Of a stretch of 64,000 nt of DNA, positions 46,801-59,013 are shown in pieces. The notes under the pieces are model-generated. The model was not told where the DNA came from. It saw nothing but the letters and a program-made list of their open reading frames with translations, and searched no databases. Every line of letters starts with the position of its first letter. The first letter of the stretch is position 1. The stretch spans positions 1 to 64,000 of the forward strand of contig WEDG01001228.1 in NCBI GenBank assembly GCA_017591395.1, written 5' to 3'. The DNA is from Schistocephalus solidus. Lineage: Eukaryota > Platyhelminthes > Cestoda > Diphyllobothriidea > Diphyllobothriidae. Position numbers and translations under genes: made by a program.

Positions 46801-49150
46801 TTTTTTGTTTACTGGCTTTGTACCATTACTAAAATCAATTACCCGTATAAAGTTTGAACCTACTTCGTTGGGACTGTATTTAAATTCTCTTTGTTGGCCT
46901 CATTTTGAAAATCAATTGCAGGCTGAACAATGAGTTTTAGAGGACAAAATAAGTTTGCATAGCATAATGAAATATTTCGGCCTTTAGAGCCGCGTTTCTT
47001 ACTTGTTGTGATTTCAAGATCCTCAACTCAGAGGGTGCCACATCCTTCCGTTATCAACGGGTACCTCATTGTGTCAGAAAACCATGAATATACAATTGGA
47101 ATGTTAGGTACAGTTTTTTTAGGAAAGCTTGATAAACAGTTTCACTAAATTATATTGTAGGCGGTCAACTGCATGTACAAATAGAAGAATGCTTGTCATT
47201 CAAGTATCAGAATGAATAAGGAAATGGCGGAGTAAATTCAATTGAGCGCGAATTAAATTGTTGTCTGTAAAAAGCTCTTTGTTATTTTATCAGTAATGTG
47301 CAATGATGATCACGCGTGACTTTTCCTTACAGCCAATGAGCTAAGAATGCCGATTTCACCTTTGGTTTTTCTGCTCCATACCCCGAATATGAGTATATAT
47401 ACCAACTTCGGAATTCGCCTTTGATAACTATGCCTATTACTACGTCTTCTATGCCTTGTGTAACAGCGACATTTGGTTGCCTAAATAAATAGATAAGGAA
47501 AAATATATCTGTTTTGCGACGACGGCAATTGCCCGACCACGGTTTCAGGTTACTGTCATTTTTTTCAAGTTAATCATGATAATCAGTTCGGTCGTAACTT
47601 TAAGACAACTGCATTGTATCGTCAGATACACTTTAAACCTCTATATCCGGGACAGGCAATGGTCAGGTATCCGGTGCTCAATGCTGAAGAAAACATTTTC
47701 ATAAGATGTAATCTGAAGTTATCCTTCTAGTGAAATATATTCAAAGTATTTTTTTCTTCAATGACATATATCCATATAAAATGTGTTTTGTCTAAAAGTA
47801 GCGTCCGTGACGGATCTTTTAAAGGAGGGAATGATTGCACAAATGTGTTCGTCAATAAAAGTCAACTGAAGCCATTGCTTTACTTTGAACTCCTCAAATG
47901 AGTTGTCAGCTAATTAACTGCAAATAAAAAAAGTATTTTTGCTTTAGATGGCGCAGAACAGGGATTCATTACCGTTATTTAAAGGAACAAAAGAAGAATT
48001 AGTAAACCACAGTAATATTCTATGCAGATCATCAGCCTACGTTCTTTTGCGTTGGGACTGAGGTGGACTTGCTGGCAAAGAAGAAAAAAATGTGTGTCCC
48101 TGCTGCAAAGCCATGAGAAGGGAGTAAATGCTTTCACCTGACTCATTCTTCAGATAATTCTGGCTTGCTAGCTAAAGGACTTTGGGGTTCAGTTTTATTA
48201 TGAGCAATTTTCAAATACTTGAAGACAAGGTTTCTGATGGGAAGTTCTTAGTCAAAGGCCAGCAGATTTAAATCTTGGCCTTAGCCAATTTCTTAGACTT
48301 CAATTGTTTTCTTTACCAGAAGCCAACAGTAATTAAAGTGTCTTGAACGAAAGTATAGTGCTGTTAGTGAGATCAAGGTGGTTATATGGGAAAAAAGTGA
48401 AATGTTACATATCTTTTTCATTGAGTCTAGACGAAGTCTGGAGAATATAATAAAGAAGACGTCAGTACACTGGTTTAAATGCCTTCACCCTCGAAAGCAT
48501 CAAGCGTTCACCAATTTAACTCCAAGGAAGAATGAAAGAGATGAATCTAACCTTCTTTTCATTTCGGGTCCAGAGTTTTCATATGTGGTCTTAAAAAGCT
48601 GAAAAATTTTGAATTCAGCTGTTTACACAAAAGTGAACAGTTTTGATCGCTTTTAACAACTAATCAGATGAAATTCTAAATTTTTGATAGTAAAGATAGA
48701 AGACACTATTTGAACACTATTTGGACACAGCATGGGGCGTCTGCAATACGCAAGTCTAAGATAAATTAAGATGATTTCCGTTAACTATAAAATGGTTATC
48801 AAATCAAACAGATTTGTTAAGTTAACTTTGTTTTCACGCTTTGTGAAATTGGGCGTTAACCCTGAGTAGAGTTCCGGTAAATTTAAACTAAAAAGGTTGG
48901 CTACAATAAAAATGCTGCAAATGCCTCCTCCGTTCATTTAACCTGCATCAGGTCGACTGAATAGTTTTGAGTCCAGGCAAGAGAGTTATGCAAGCTATTC
49001 ATTCAGCTGTTTCTTTTATGGTTTGTTTTAAGTAACGGTTAATGTGAACGCCAGTCGGAGCAAACCTTGCACACATGTAGTCCCAAAAGCGCATGCGGGT
49101 GTTTTTGGACGCGGTGCCTGAGCGTGTTCGGTACAAAAGGTCAAAGATGA
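43900..49150. other. AT-rich DNA without a recognised gene
   Basis: I see only short open frames on either strand (for example 45213-44980 minus and 48378-48602 plus), none with a domain, signal peptide or relation to the repeats above. Confidence 0.3.
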
Positions 49151-49168
49151 AAATTGCAAGAGTCCACA

Positions 49169-49176
49169 TATAAATA
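49169..49176 (+). promoter_or_regulatory. TATA box of the 49212 gene
   Basis: TATAAATA starts 43 nt upstream of the ATG, at the same distance as in the 23887 gene. Confidence 0.55.
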
Positions 49177-49211
49177 CCCATGAAAAACCCCGCCGTGAGC
49201 AATCTCTAGAC

Positions 49212-51665
49212 ATGTTTTACTGCGTTGCCATTGTGGCTGTCACGTTGACCATCGCTATCAAATCCAGCGCCGGTAAGTTGACATATTTTTATGTTTAGTT
49301 GGACCAATTTAGAAAAACGCATTGCTGATGTTTGGGTAACCAGACAACAGCATAAAATGCATAACTTCCGCAATTCGGAAACCATCAACACAACGTTGAT
49401 TGGCAATACAATATTTTACATATCTGTATAAACGGTCTTTAGATTGTATATAGCAGGGATGGTTTTTGGGTGGATGCAGAAATGGTTGTTGGAATAAAGT
49501 TCTATGGCTGTGTTCATATAGCCTCTAATGGTATATCTACAACCTACTTGATTAATGTATATCATTTCATCACGTAGGACATATTTAATGCATGTGTTAA
49601 CCTAGAATATATAAGGGGTCAGCAAATGTGATGTTGCGTACAAGGTTCTTTTCTCTTAACACAACGAACAAATTGTGGTTAGAAACAATTCTTATCATCA
49701 CACTTTTAATTATAAAAAAAACTATTATTTCATTCTACAAAAGATTTTCACATAGTATGGACAGCTATAAATATGTGTATTTGTTTAGCATTTCACACAG
49801 CATGTCAAAGAACATAATCCAGAAGCCAATGTTTTCTGTGGCAGAGAACACAAGCACCCGCAGATGCGAGTGGCGACAGCTGTGCTCAGCCGAGCGAAAA
49901 GGGAACCACGTTTGCCAGCAACCAGTCAACGGAGTCCAATTGATTAATCGGCATTCTGCCCGCATTTCCATGAAACATACCATGAGTCATCAGTCACGTC
50001 TCCAAGACAATATTTTAGTTTGGTATATGACGCCAGATGTAACGCGTTTACTTAGCAGGGGCCTTGATTTAAAAAAAAACCTACAGAGCCGTAAAGGAGG
50101 ACACTCTCGCAAACAAACCTTTTCAAGGAAAACTCCTCAGAATAGACAAAAAGTTTCTTTCGAACAATTGACATTTGAAATGATTGTAATCATTCTAACG
50201 TTCGTCTGATGACATCGCTTAGGGCTAGCCTAAGCCTATTCATGCAGAGTTCTGTTCTGTGAGGAGACTACCGTCAGTTTAAAGTGAACATGAATTAAGA
50301 CAAGGGCTAGTACAGTATTCGTTGTTTCCTGTATTCGTAGTTGCAGTCGTAGTCCAAGGATAAATGGGTACTCTGAAATATTAAGCAAGTTTGTTTAACC
50401 TGCTTGATCAGTAGGGCACCACTTCCTTGTAATGGTACATAATCCCAAGCCTAAAATGGTGATCAAACTGAGCACGTATTTCAGTGAAAACTCAATAACC
50501 TTTTAACCCGGACACAAGGTTCAGGTGTTAAATGCTACATTGACCAGTGACATGCTCATGAAGGTATTTAATCCAGAAGCAGACATCGCATACCCCCACC
50601 TCTTTTTTTATCGTTATTCATCCTGAAATATTGATTACACATTACCTGCGGTGGCTCAAGTTCAGATGTTCAAAACAATTGCAACCAGCAATTCCCTTTC
50701 GGCTCCAAAAGTAGTGAAGCACTTTTCGAGTGACAATATTAGGAATGAGCACGTTTATGTTAATAAATATGTATATGTGAACAGGAAGGTCAAATCATTA
50801 TTTCTCAAACCTGGGGCATACATTTTATAGCAGGCTTTATAATAGATAGCATTTATTTACGTATACCCAGAAGGCAGATTAGCATGCCGAATAATCCAAA
50901 AGTTTGTCATACTAGTTTTAGGTTGCGCATTTTCGTTCTTATTTTTCAAACCTACACGGGAAAATATAATCGCTACGATTTTTGACCTTTTTCTGCTGAA
51001 ATAGATTGAATATACCACATAACAGGAAGGGTAACAACTATTTCCTCCAAGACAGGAAGGATGGCTTCCATCTTATTTAGGACACAGCTACATAAGGAGC
51101 TTTTGTCATTTCCAAATCACCGATAAGGTGCGTAAAATTCTCATGGCGAAAGTCTTTTCCAAATACGTTGGTCGGACAAAAATCTTTGGAAATTTAGCAA
51201 GGTTCCCACTAACAGAACTGTTCCATTTGCATAAAATATTAGTCAATTGCTTTTCGGATATTGGTTTACTTGTATAGACATTCAACAGTATCTTAAATTA
51301 TCCTAGTCTAGCATCCGATCAAACGTCAAACGGGTAGCGCAAAATCTTGTCAACTGTTTTGATTTTTTAGAAGAGTAATTGGGCAACATGATTGGACCAG
51401 AAACCCTCTTTTCTCACGACTCTGCAAGCAAAGGAAAGATGTTCTTTACAACTTTTCTGAACATTTTATTTCAGACGATGATAACTGCCAGAAGGAGGGT
51501 GAGGTCTGCAGCAAGACAATCTTTCAGAGATGCTGTGGTAAACTTCTCTGCGAGCTGAGCAGTTTTGGCAACGGCAGGTGTGTGCGCTGCCTAAGTGCAG
51601 GTCAGGCCTGTTGGCGCAATCGTGAATGCTGCAGCGGAAAGTGCTCCTGGCTCAAATGCAAATAG
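49212..51665 (+). CDS. Double-knot cysteine-rich secreted protein (UPF0506-like)
   Basis: Exon 1 49212-49272 (61 nt) encodes the signal peptide MFYCVAIVAVTLTIAIKSSA and ends at GTAAGT in phase 1. The 2.2-kb intron ends in TTTATTTCAG. Exon 2 51475-51665 completes an 83-residue protein ending directly after the last Cys-Lys. An acidic DDD leader precedes the first Cys. All 12 cysteines follow the family consensus spacing. A polyadenylation signal lies about 90 nt after the stop. The terminal exon exists as a dead inverted copy at 41010-40820. Confidence 0.82.
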
Positions 51666-51756
51666 CTGGCTTTAGTCAGTAAACAGGCCGAGTGGTTTAA
51701 TGTTTTCAAATTTACGTTTTCATTTATGCACTGCAAATCTAAATTTCATTCAAAAT

Positions 51757-51762
51757 AATAAA
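51757..51762 (+). promoter_or_regulatory. Polyadenylation signal of the 49212 gene
   Basis: AATAAA, 92 nt after the stop codon, in AT-rich sequence. Confidence 0.5.
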
Positions 51763-54432
51763 AATTATATTATAAATCTATTTGCCTTGAATTCGAAGCA
51801 TTTTAAACCATCTTTTTTCGCAGATAAGTACCCGATTTTCTAGTAAAATAACACTTATCATAACAGTCAACGTAGTCCAAAATATTGGAACACCTCTTTC
51901 GAGTACGGACACTACTGAAATGTGAAGGTCTTAAAAATTATCATGACGTTCATCTCGTCAAATAGTCTTGTGGAATAGGTGTTTGGCTGGCTTTGAGATT
52001 TAAAATGAAGTTTTCGATCCCGACTAAAAGAACGTAAGTTTAACGTGAGCTTTACCGGCTAAAACTCATTATTAAAGGCCTGGTTTCCGGTATGTCTACC
52101 TAACGGGTAAATTTAAACAGCCCTGACTTCAACTTTCAAGTGAAGACTTCTACTTGACAGTGATACTGAACGTTTCTCGTTAGGTGGAGAACATGTTTGC
52201 TGTACGTTCAAGCTTCTTTCAAAAAAGTATAATTGGCAGAATATTTCTGGAAGCAGACCAAAAGCTTGAAATATTTATATACAAATGTCCAACATAAAAA
52301 ATCTTTTTAATAACATGCTCCACTTACATCTTCAAAGCATTCGGCCTTATTTTGATGATTTCGTAAAGCAGTCACTGGAATCAGGACAACAAATGTTTTT
52401 ACTCATACGAGGATATTTTGCGTTTTTGTTGTTTCGAAATTATTGCTCGATAGAGACTTGACTGAATATTAAATATTGAAATTCCGATATTTTATCTCAC
52501 TCATAATAATATGTCGTCATTAACTATAAAACATATGTCAAACTTAGAGTAGAACAGCTTCAAAATTTCAGCGGTAGTAATAACCGCATTGTGAGAGAGC
52601 TTCAAAATATTTTAGTATGTCTAGTGGTGTCATTCTGCAGAAAACGCACGAAGGTTATCGTGAGGTTTCCTTGTTCTGACATATGATTCTTTTTAAAGAA
52701 GAATATACGTAAATATGCAAAGCAGTTTCCCTGATCCAAAAACAGCAGGTTGAATCGCACCGAGCTTGATGGCTGCTTCTCCAAAGAATACCATTCTGGC
52801 AACGCTGCCCCAATATTGAACTGTTCTATTTGTAGAAAAACTTATCCATCTAGCTAAATAATTATCGTCTAACGCTTGGTCAAGTGCCCCTGAAGGAAAA
52901 TGCAGGAGTTGAGGTTACAGACACTTCATGCTCTCCATCCAGACCCCATATCTCAGAAAGATGGACAAAAACTTAGGGTTACTTTAAAACGTGATGTTAA
53001 AAATCACAAACTATGTTTATGTGCTTGGTGCCTAACGCATTTTCGGATGGAAGCGGTGACTTTGACGGTAGGGATAATTTTATTGTTCAGTTCCATGTGA
53101 TAGCTTTTTCCAACAACATCAGGGGCGACAGAAACTCTTACCACTTTTAGGGGCCAACTTGGATGAAATTTTTTGTCATTCAGCCATGTCCTTTGCTTCC
53201 GAATAAATGAGAAGGTTCGAGCCTCAGGTGTTTGCATGACCAAACTCGACTTTTTCCGGTGCTCGAACTGACTTCGCCTCTGCTCGTGCTTCTTTCGTTT
53301 TTAATAAAGACCTACAGTCCTTACCGTCACAGAGACAGTAGTCCGTATCCTCAGACCGTTTGAAAATTATCGAAATGGATTCCAACATCACCAAAACTGG
53401 ATTAAATGTGTGCTTTTTCCCTTAATTATGCTCATCCGATGGTGGCTGATAATTACCTGGTATGTAATTCATCTATCAAATGTTTCTAACCTGACAGCTT
53501 CGAAATATCAATTTAATGTTTTAGGGAAAACGCGTTCTAAATAATTTATCTCGAAACACCGCTGGCATTCCTCATCTCTCAGGCAGCAGCACAATTTATC
53601 ACAAAACCTTAATCATCTTAATCATCATCCAACTACATGTTTCTTAAACGATTTTCAAACGTATTATGCATTCTGGCCCCACATATTCTCGCCTTTCATC
53701 AAATGCGATCTATTCACGTGCACCTTTGTATGGATAAATGCGCAGTAAGATGGTTTTTTCGTGGTTTAATTGGAGTTCGTGTTGGGTGGACTCTTGCAAT
53801 CAGGTGATTCCTGTTCAGCTGTTCGAACCCAATACTCTGCGGTGCGTGGGCGCAGCCGCGTTCTGTTTACATTGCAGCCCGCCTTTTGCGCACAACATTA
53901 GCACATTCCGACGCACTTACGGGGACAAGCATATAGCAGGACAGATTGAAGCATTTATGCTAAACTTGAAAGGTTTTATCTTCTTATGGTTATATGCAGT
54001 CCAATTCTCTTAATCTCAGGCATATGTGAAATGTTAAATTATTCATTTTATTTGTAAATCAATAAAGCCTAAGAACTCATCTATTCATCTCTATGAATCA
54101 TTAGTTTTTGACTTATGGCATAATTAATTATTTCAAAAGCATTACGAAGTATACAGAGAAAATTGCGTATGAACTGCATCTTATTTTCAAAATAATATGG
54201 TAATTAATGACGACGATGCATGTAGTCAAAACGGGTGCACTAAATTCAAAATTCTTTTGATATAATTATTTCGATTTATTTGTTATGTCCACGAATGAAC
54301 ACTGAAAATCACAAATGCTTCATAATGTTCATTACTATATCTACGAAGTACATTTACTGGAAAGGAGAATTTTAATCATTATCATTGCCGATAAATGCAA
54401 GGGAGATGAGACAGCACTGCCGATCTGCCTCT

Positions 54433-54457
54433 ACTGCTACAACTACAACTACTACTT

Positions 54458-54545
<88 letters not shown>

Positions 54546-54843
54546 GTACTACTACTATGTACTACTACTACTACTACTACAACTACTACTACTCTACTCT
54601 ACACTGCTTTTCTACTACTACTACTACTGATACTACTACTACTTCTAGTCTACTACTGCTACTACTACTATTGCTACTACTACTGCTACTCTGCTACTAC
54701 TCACTACTACTGACTACTGCACTCACTACTGCTACTACGCTTCTGCTGCTACTGCTACTACTGCTGCTGCTACACTGCTACTACTGCTGCTACTACTGCT
54801 CTACTGCTCTGCTATCTACTACTACTACTACTACTACTTTTAC
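54433..54843 (+). repeat. (CTA)n triplet array
   Basis: A near-perfect (CTA)n core at about 54455-54545 is followed by interrupted CTA/CTG triplets. Open frames of poly-Thr, poly-Tyr and poly-Leu through it are artefacts. Confidence 0.9.
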
Positions 54844-55053
54844 TAGCCAGTGTTCGGCTTCTGGCGTCGCTCGACAATTAAACATCAAGGTGGAACGTGA
54901 GGAGTGAGTTCCGTTAGCGATTTAACAGCAAAGCATTTTAATCATGTTGAATGGGGCACCTGCACGAATTCGTGAAGCTGCAGACACCATGCATTTTGCC
55001 CCCTCTATGGCCGATAAATGCAAGGGAGACAAAGGCAGCACTGTCAATCTGCC

Positions 55054-55078
55054 TCTACTGCTACTACTACTACTACTG

Positions 55079-55111
<33 letters not shown>

Positions 55112-55265
55112 ATACTTCTACTAATACTACTACTTCTACTACTACTTCTTCTACTACTACTCACCAGTGTGCACCTGCTGGCGTCGCTTGCCGATAAAGG
55201 CAAGGGCCACAAAGGCGGCACTGGTCATCTGACTCTACTACTACTACTACTTTTACTACTACTTT
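55054..55265 (+). repeat. (CTA)n triplet arrays, second cluster
   Basis: Two CTA tracts (about 55054-55160 and 55237-55270) are separated by a copy of the sequence 'gataaaggcaagggccacaa'. Similar unit boundaries occur at 39640-39660 and 55010-55040, so array plus flank repeat as a unit. Confidence 0.85.
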
Positions 55266-56794
55266 TACTAGCCAGTGTGCGGCTGCTGGCATCGCTCGAC
55301 AATAAACTTCAAGGTGGATAGTGAGGAGTGAGTTCCGTTAGCGATTTAATAGCAAAGCATTTTAATCATGTTGCATGGGGTGCCAGCATGAATTCGTGAA
55401 GCTGCAGACACCGAAGTGTGTAACCTGCCAATTTCAAAACATCAATTCGATATTGTATGGAGAAACAAGCATTCTCAAGAATCTATCTTGAAACACCGCT
55501 GGCATTCCTCAATTTTTTAGGCCCGCATATTCTCGCCTTTCGCCAACTGCGATCTAACCACATGCACCTTTGTATGGATAAATGTGCAGTTAGATGGTTT
55601 TTCGTGGTTTACTTGGAGTTCGTGTGGGTGGACGCTTGCAATCAGGTGATTCATGGTCAGCCGTTCGAACCCAATACTCTGCAGTGCGTGGGCGCAGCCG
55701 CGTACTGTTTACATTGCAACCCTCCGTTTGCGCAAACCATTTGCTAATTATGACGAAGTTTTGAGGATAAGCATATAGCAGGACAGATTGAAGCATATCT
55801 TGAAATGCTAGATTTTCTTGTGGTTATTTGCATTCCATTTTTCTTAATCTCAGGCATACGTGAAATGTTAAATTATTCATTTATTTGTGACTCAATAAAG
55901 CATAGGAACTCATTTATATGCATCTTATTGTGGCTTACCCAGAAGGAAAGTTAGTTGGACTATGAACCATTTGTTTTAGACCTATGGCATGATTTCCGTT
56001 CATTGAGGACATAAATGGGAATGCCACTAATTACCACCAGAGCAGCAACAAACATTTCATTTATACGTACGTAATATTATACGCTTCTCAACTTAGAGCA
56101 GTTGTAACATTTTATGAGTTGCTAGTGAAATTCATGGGTGATGTTTTAGGAATGGCGTAGTGGCTAAGTGGTGTGTTGATTGCTAGTTTGCCAAAAAATC
56201 TTCCCGTATTATTCTTTCCTATCAAAGTTGCAATAATTCTCAAGACTGCTCTCAGTGGAAGGAGTTTGTTCGCTTAGTTTTGTTCTTACGGCTGCAAACA
56301 TTTTGACATGGAATAAAGCCCTTTTACGCCGGTTACCTCGACATACGCAATGCAGTCAATCGTCGTGAAAAGTTAGCTAAGTATATTTGCCGATTCCACA
56401 ACCTGCCAGTGTTCCAAGCTCATCTTGTGCTGCGTGAAACTGCTGTTGTAAAGATTCCACATAATATTTCCTTTTTTAAATCGGCATCGTCAACGTCACT
56501 GGCGGATAGTGCCATTTTCAGCATGCTTAATTTGCATTTATTCACGCGAATAGTTTTAAAAAAACCATATTTATGAAATATATCCCAGGTTTGCAACACT
56601 TGGGATTTGGTATGACAGGCTGATAACGGCTTATAAGCCAGAAATGGCCATTTCGGTCTCCCTTGCCTTTTTCGGTTCCACCTTATTAACATATGCTACA
56701 CGTCGCTATGCGACCGGCTGCGAGGAATCTAGTCTGAGCTTTAGGGCACAGCGGAACATATATGTTCCTTAAGCAGATCGGTAAGTACTACACT

Positions 56795-56796
<2 letters not shown>

Positions 56797-56843
<47 letters not shown>
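56797..56843 (+). repeat. (TA)n microsatellite
   Basis: Perfect TA dinucleotide tract. The DNA to its right (56844-57000) is repeated at 57489-57640 behind the next TA tract. Confidence 0.95.
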
Positions 56844-56845
<2 letters not shown>

Positions 56846-57442
56846 CAAAGACGTTATACCGTACTTCCGACATAGATACTAGCTAAAAGCCCAGACACGT
56901 TTTTCGCCGATGTTTCTGCTGCTGTGTGACACAGCAACAAGGCGTTCGGCTCCTCAGTGGGTCCCCCATCGTTCTCTATGCGGTTTCTGGTATATAGACT
57001 CCAGAGAATAATCGGATAAATGCGCAGCTAGATGGATTTTCGTGGTTAACTTGGACTTCGCGTGGGTGGACGCTTGCAATCAGGTGATTCCTGGTCAGCC
57101 GTTCAAACCCAATACTCTGGGGTTCGTGGGCACAACCGCGTACTGTTTACATTGCAACCCTCCGTTCGCGCAAACCATTAACAAATTATGACGAAGTTAC
57201 GAGGATAAGCATAAAGCAGGACAGATTGAAGCTTACCTTGAAATGCTTGATATTCTCGTCGTTATTTGAAGTCCATTTTTCTTAATCTCAGACATAGGTG
57301 AAATGTAAAATTATTCATTTATTTGTGAGTCAATTAAGCCTAGGAACAAATTTATATGCATCTAATTGTGGCTTACCCAGAAGGAAAGTTAGTTGGACTA
57401 TGAACCATTTGTTTTAGACCTATGGCATGATTTGCGTTCATT

Positions 57443-57448
<6 letters not shown>

Positions 57449-57488
<40 letters not shown>
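57449..57488 (+). repeat. (TA)n microsatellite
   Basis: Second TA tract with the same right flank (GACCTTACACCG.., TACTAGCTTAAAGCCCAG). A short piece of this flank (ATGGCAAAGACGTTATACCG) recurs near 57851. Confidence 0.95.
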
Positions 57489-57492
<4 letters not shown>

Positions 57493-58000
57493 AAGACCTT
57501 ACACCGTTTTTCGACATAGGTACTAGCTTAAAGCCCAGACACGTGTATCACTGATGTTCCCGCTGCTGTGCGACACATCAACGAGGGGTTCAGCTCCTCA
57601 GCGAGTCCCCCAGCGTTCTTTATGCGGTTTCTAGTATATGGACTCAAAGAAAAATTGGGTAAATGATTTCTGAAATTATTCAGTGCAGGACATGAGGTCA
57701 GGTGCTTCGAACATGACTTTTTATGGTCAGACCCGAAATTTCAATGATTATTAGGGTCGAAGACAATCAAGCACAGTGGAATAACCACGTAATGGCCATT
57801 CTACAAACAAATAGTACTACAAGTATGAATCTTATAAGTATAAATCTTATATGGCAAAGACGTTATACCGTACTTCCACAGAGGTTGATTGCCTTCGACC
57901 CAAATTTTCATTGAAATTTCGGGTCACACCCTAAAACGTCATGTCCGAAGCACCTGACTCAATGTTCTACACTTAATTATTTTAGAAATTATTTACCCGA

Positions 58001-58019
58001 TATATATATATATATATAT
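58001..58019 (+). repeat. (TA)n microsatellite at PLE boundary
   Basis: Short TA tract. The PLE begins at the next base. Confidence 0.9.
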
Positions 58020-58032
58020 GAAGAAAGAAGGC

Positions 58033-58097
58033 TCGTCGGAAAATCGAGGTTTACTCGTGAATTTTCAAGCTGGTTACACCAACCCGTCGTCAGACGA
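58033..58097 (-). ncRNA. Hammerhead-like fold at PLE terminus, copy 1
   Basis: On the minus strand CTGACGA is followed by a GU-rich stem-loop, GAAA, a stem of AAAAT/ATTTT plus CGAG/CTCG, and CC before GACGA. This resembles a hammerhead core. However, stem I (TCGTC/GACGA) would pair the core C3, and an extra C follows A9, so it is not canonical. Confidence 0.35.
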
Positions 58098-58319
58098 AAT
58101 GAGAAGTAAGAGTTGGGATTGTCACGCTGGAGGGTTTAGGGGCCGAGAGGTTACATCGACAGACTGACGCCATGGGGGGTTTAGGGGCCGTGAATCCTGT
58201 TACGATAGCTGTCGCATGTAAGGGGAGGGGTGCTAGAGTTATGATTGCAAGTCAAGTGGCGGGAGATGCAGAGTCAGTGAGGATACAATTGGCTGGGCAC
58301 GGATAAGCAAATGTTGATT

Positions 58320-58874
58320 TTAAGGTGGGCGCAAGTCAGTGGACCGTGCACGCAGACCTTCGTAATGCGCATCCAGATCGACGTGGCGGTTGATACTGTT
58401 TGTGCCGGAGTGCCAAGCTTCGAGGAATTCGCGTGCCTGTTTGGTGCTAGCCATGGCGACCACTTCCGTTCCCTCCCAATTGAAGCGGTGGTCGCAATCA
58501 ACGGCGTGCGCAAACACGAGAGACAAGGGATCACGTCGGCGGATGGCCAGTTTGTGTTCATTTATGCGGGTCCCGAGTCGTCGGCCTGTATGGCCTACAT
58601 AAGCGCAAGAGCAATTCGCACATGGAATGCGGTAAATAACATTGGTTTGTTGCTCTTTTGGTACGGGATCTTTAACACGTGATAGTGCTGCCCGCAGGGA
58701 GGACGCTGGCTTGTGAGCGATGCAGATACCAAATCGGTCTAGTTGTCGGGCGATAGTTTCCGAAATGCCCTGCATGTATGGCAATGAAACGAATTTCCTC
58801 GGTACTATTTCTCCATTAGAGCTCTGATATTTTGGTTGCCTGTGACTTCGGAGACAGTTTTTCACGAAGCTCAT
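58320..58874 (-). pseudogene. PLE GIY-YIG endonuclease domain
   Basis: Contains the signature VIYRIPCANCSCAYVGHTGR around 58650-58590, followed by RLGTRINEHKLAIRRRD, with the paired Cys residues characteristic of the PLE version. The 184-codon piece starts within the RT/endonuclease linker (MSFVKNCLRSHR). It is separated from the RT by a one-base frameshift near 59015, after which the frame continues SNHPAAHKRSCVRALF. This is the best preserved nuclease in the window. Confidence 0.88.
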
Positions 58875-59013
58875 CGGATATCCGTTAGATCGGAATAGTT
58901 TGTATAAATAGGCAAGTTCTTTTTTAAGTAGATACTCGTTGTTACAGTACCGGGAGGCGCGGTGAAAAAGAGCTCGAACGCAGCTTCGTTTGTGGGCAGC
59001 AGGATGATTGCTC

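Larger units (their letters stand above)
51360..56760. repeat. Mosaic segmental duplication, right copy
   Basis: Left to right: the live knottin exon and its flanks (51360-51770), a block matching 42180-43580 directly (52200-53580), a block matching 41380-42030 inverted (53640-54170), the triplet-array part matching 39430-40090 inverted (54170-55420), a second copy of the 53640-54060 block (about 55510-56000), and a block matching 38700-39400 inverted (56050-56750). A third copy of part of the 53640 block lies at 57010-57440. No gene other than the knottin exon is recognised. Confidence 0.75.

Noticed and set aside
49628..50209. 193-codon plus-strand ORF in the intron of the 49212 gene
   Set aside because: It is long for AT-rich DNA, but it has low-complexity hydrophobic and basic content, no recognised domain and no paralogue in the duplicated regions. 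Treated as chance.
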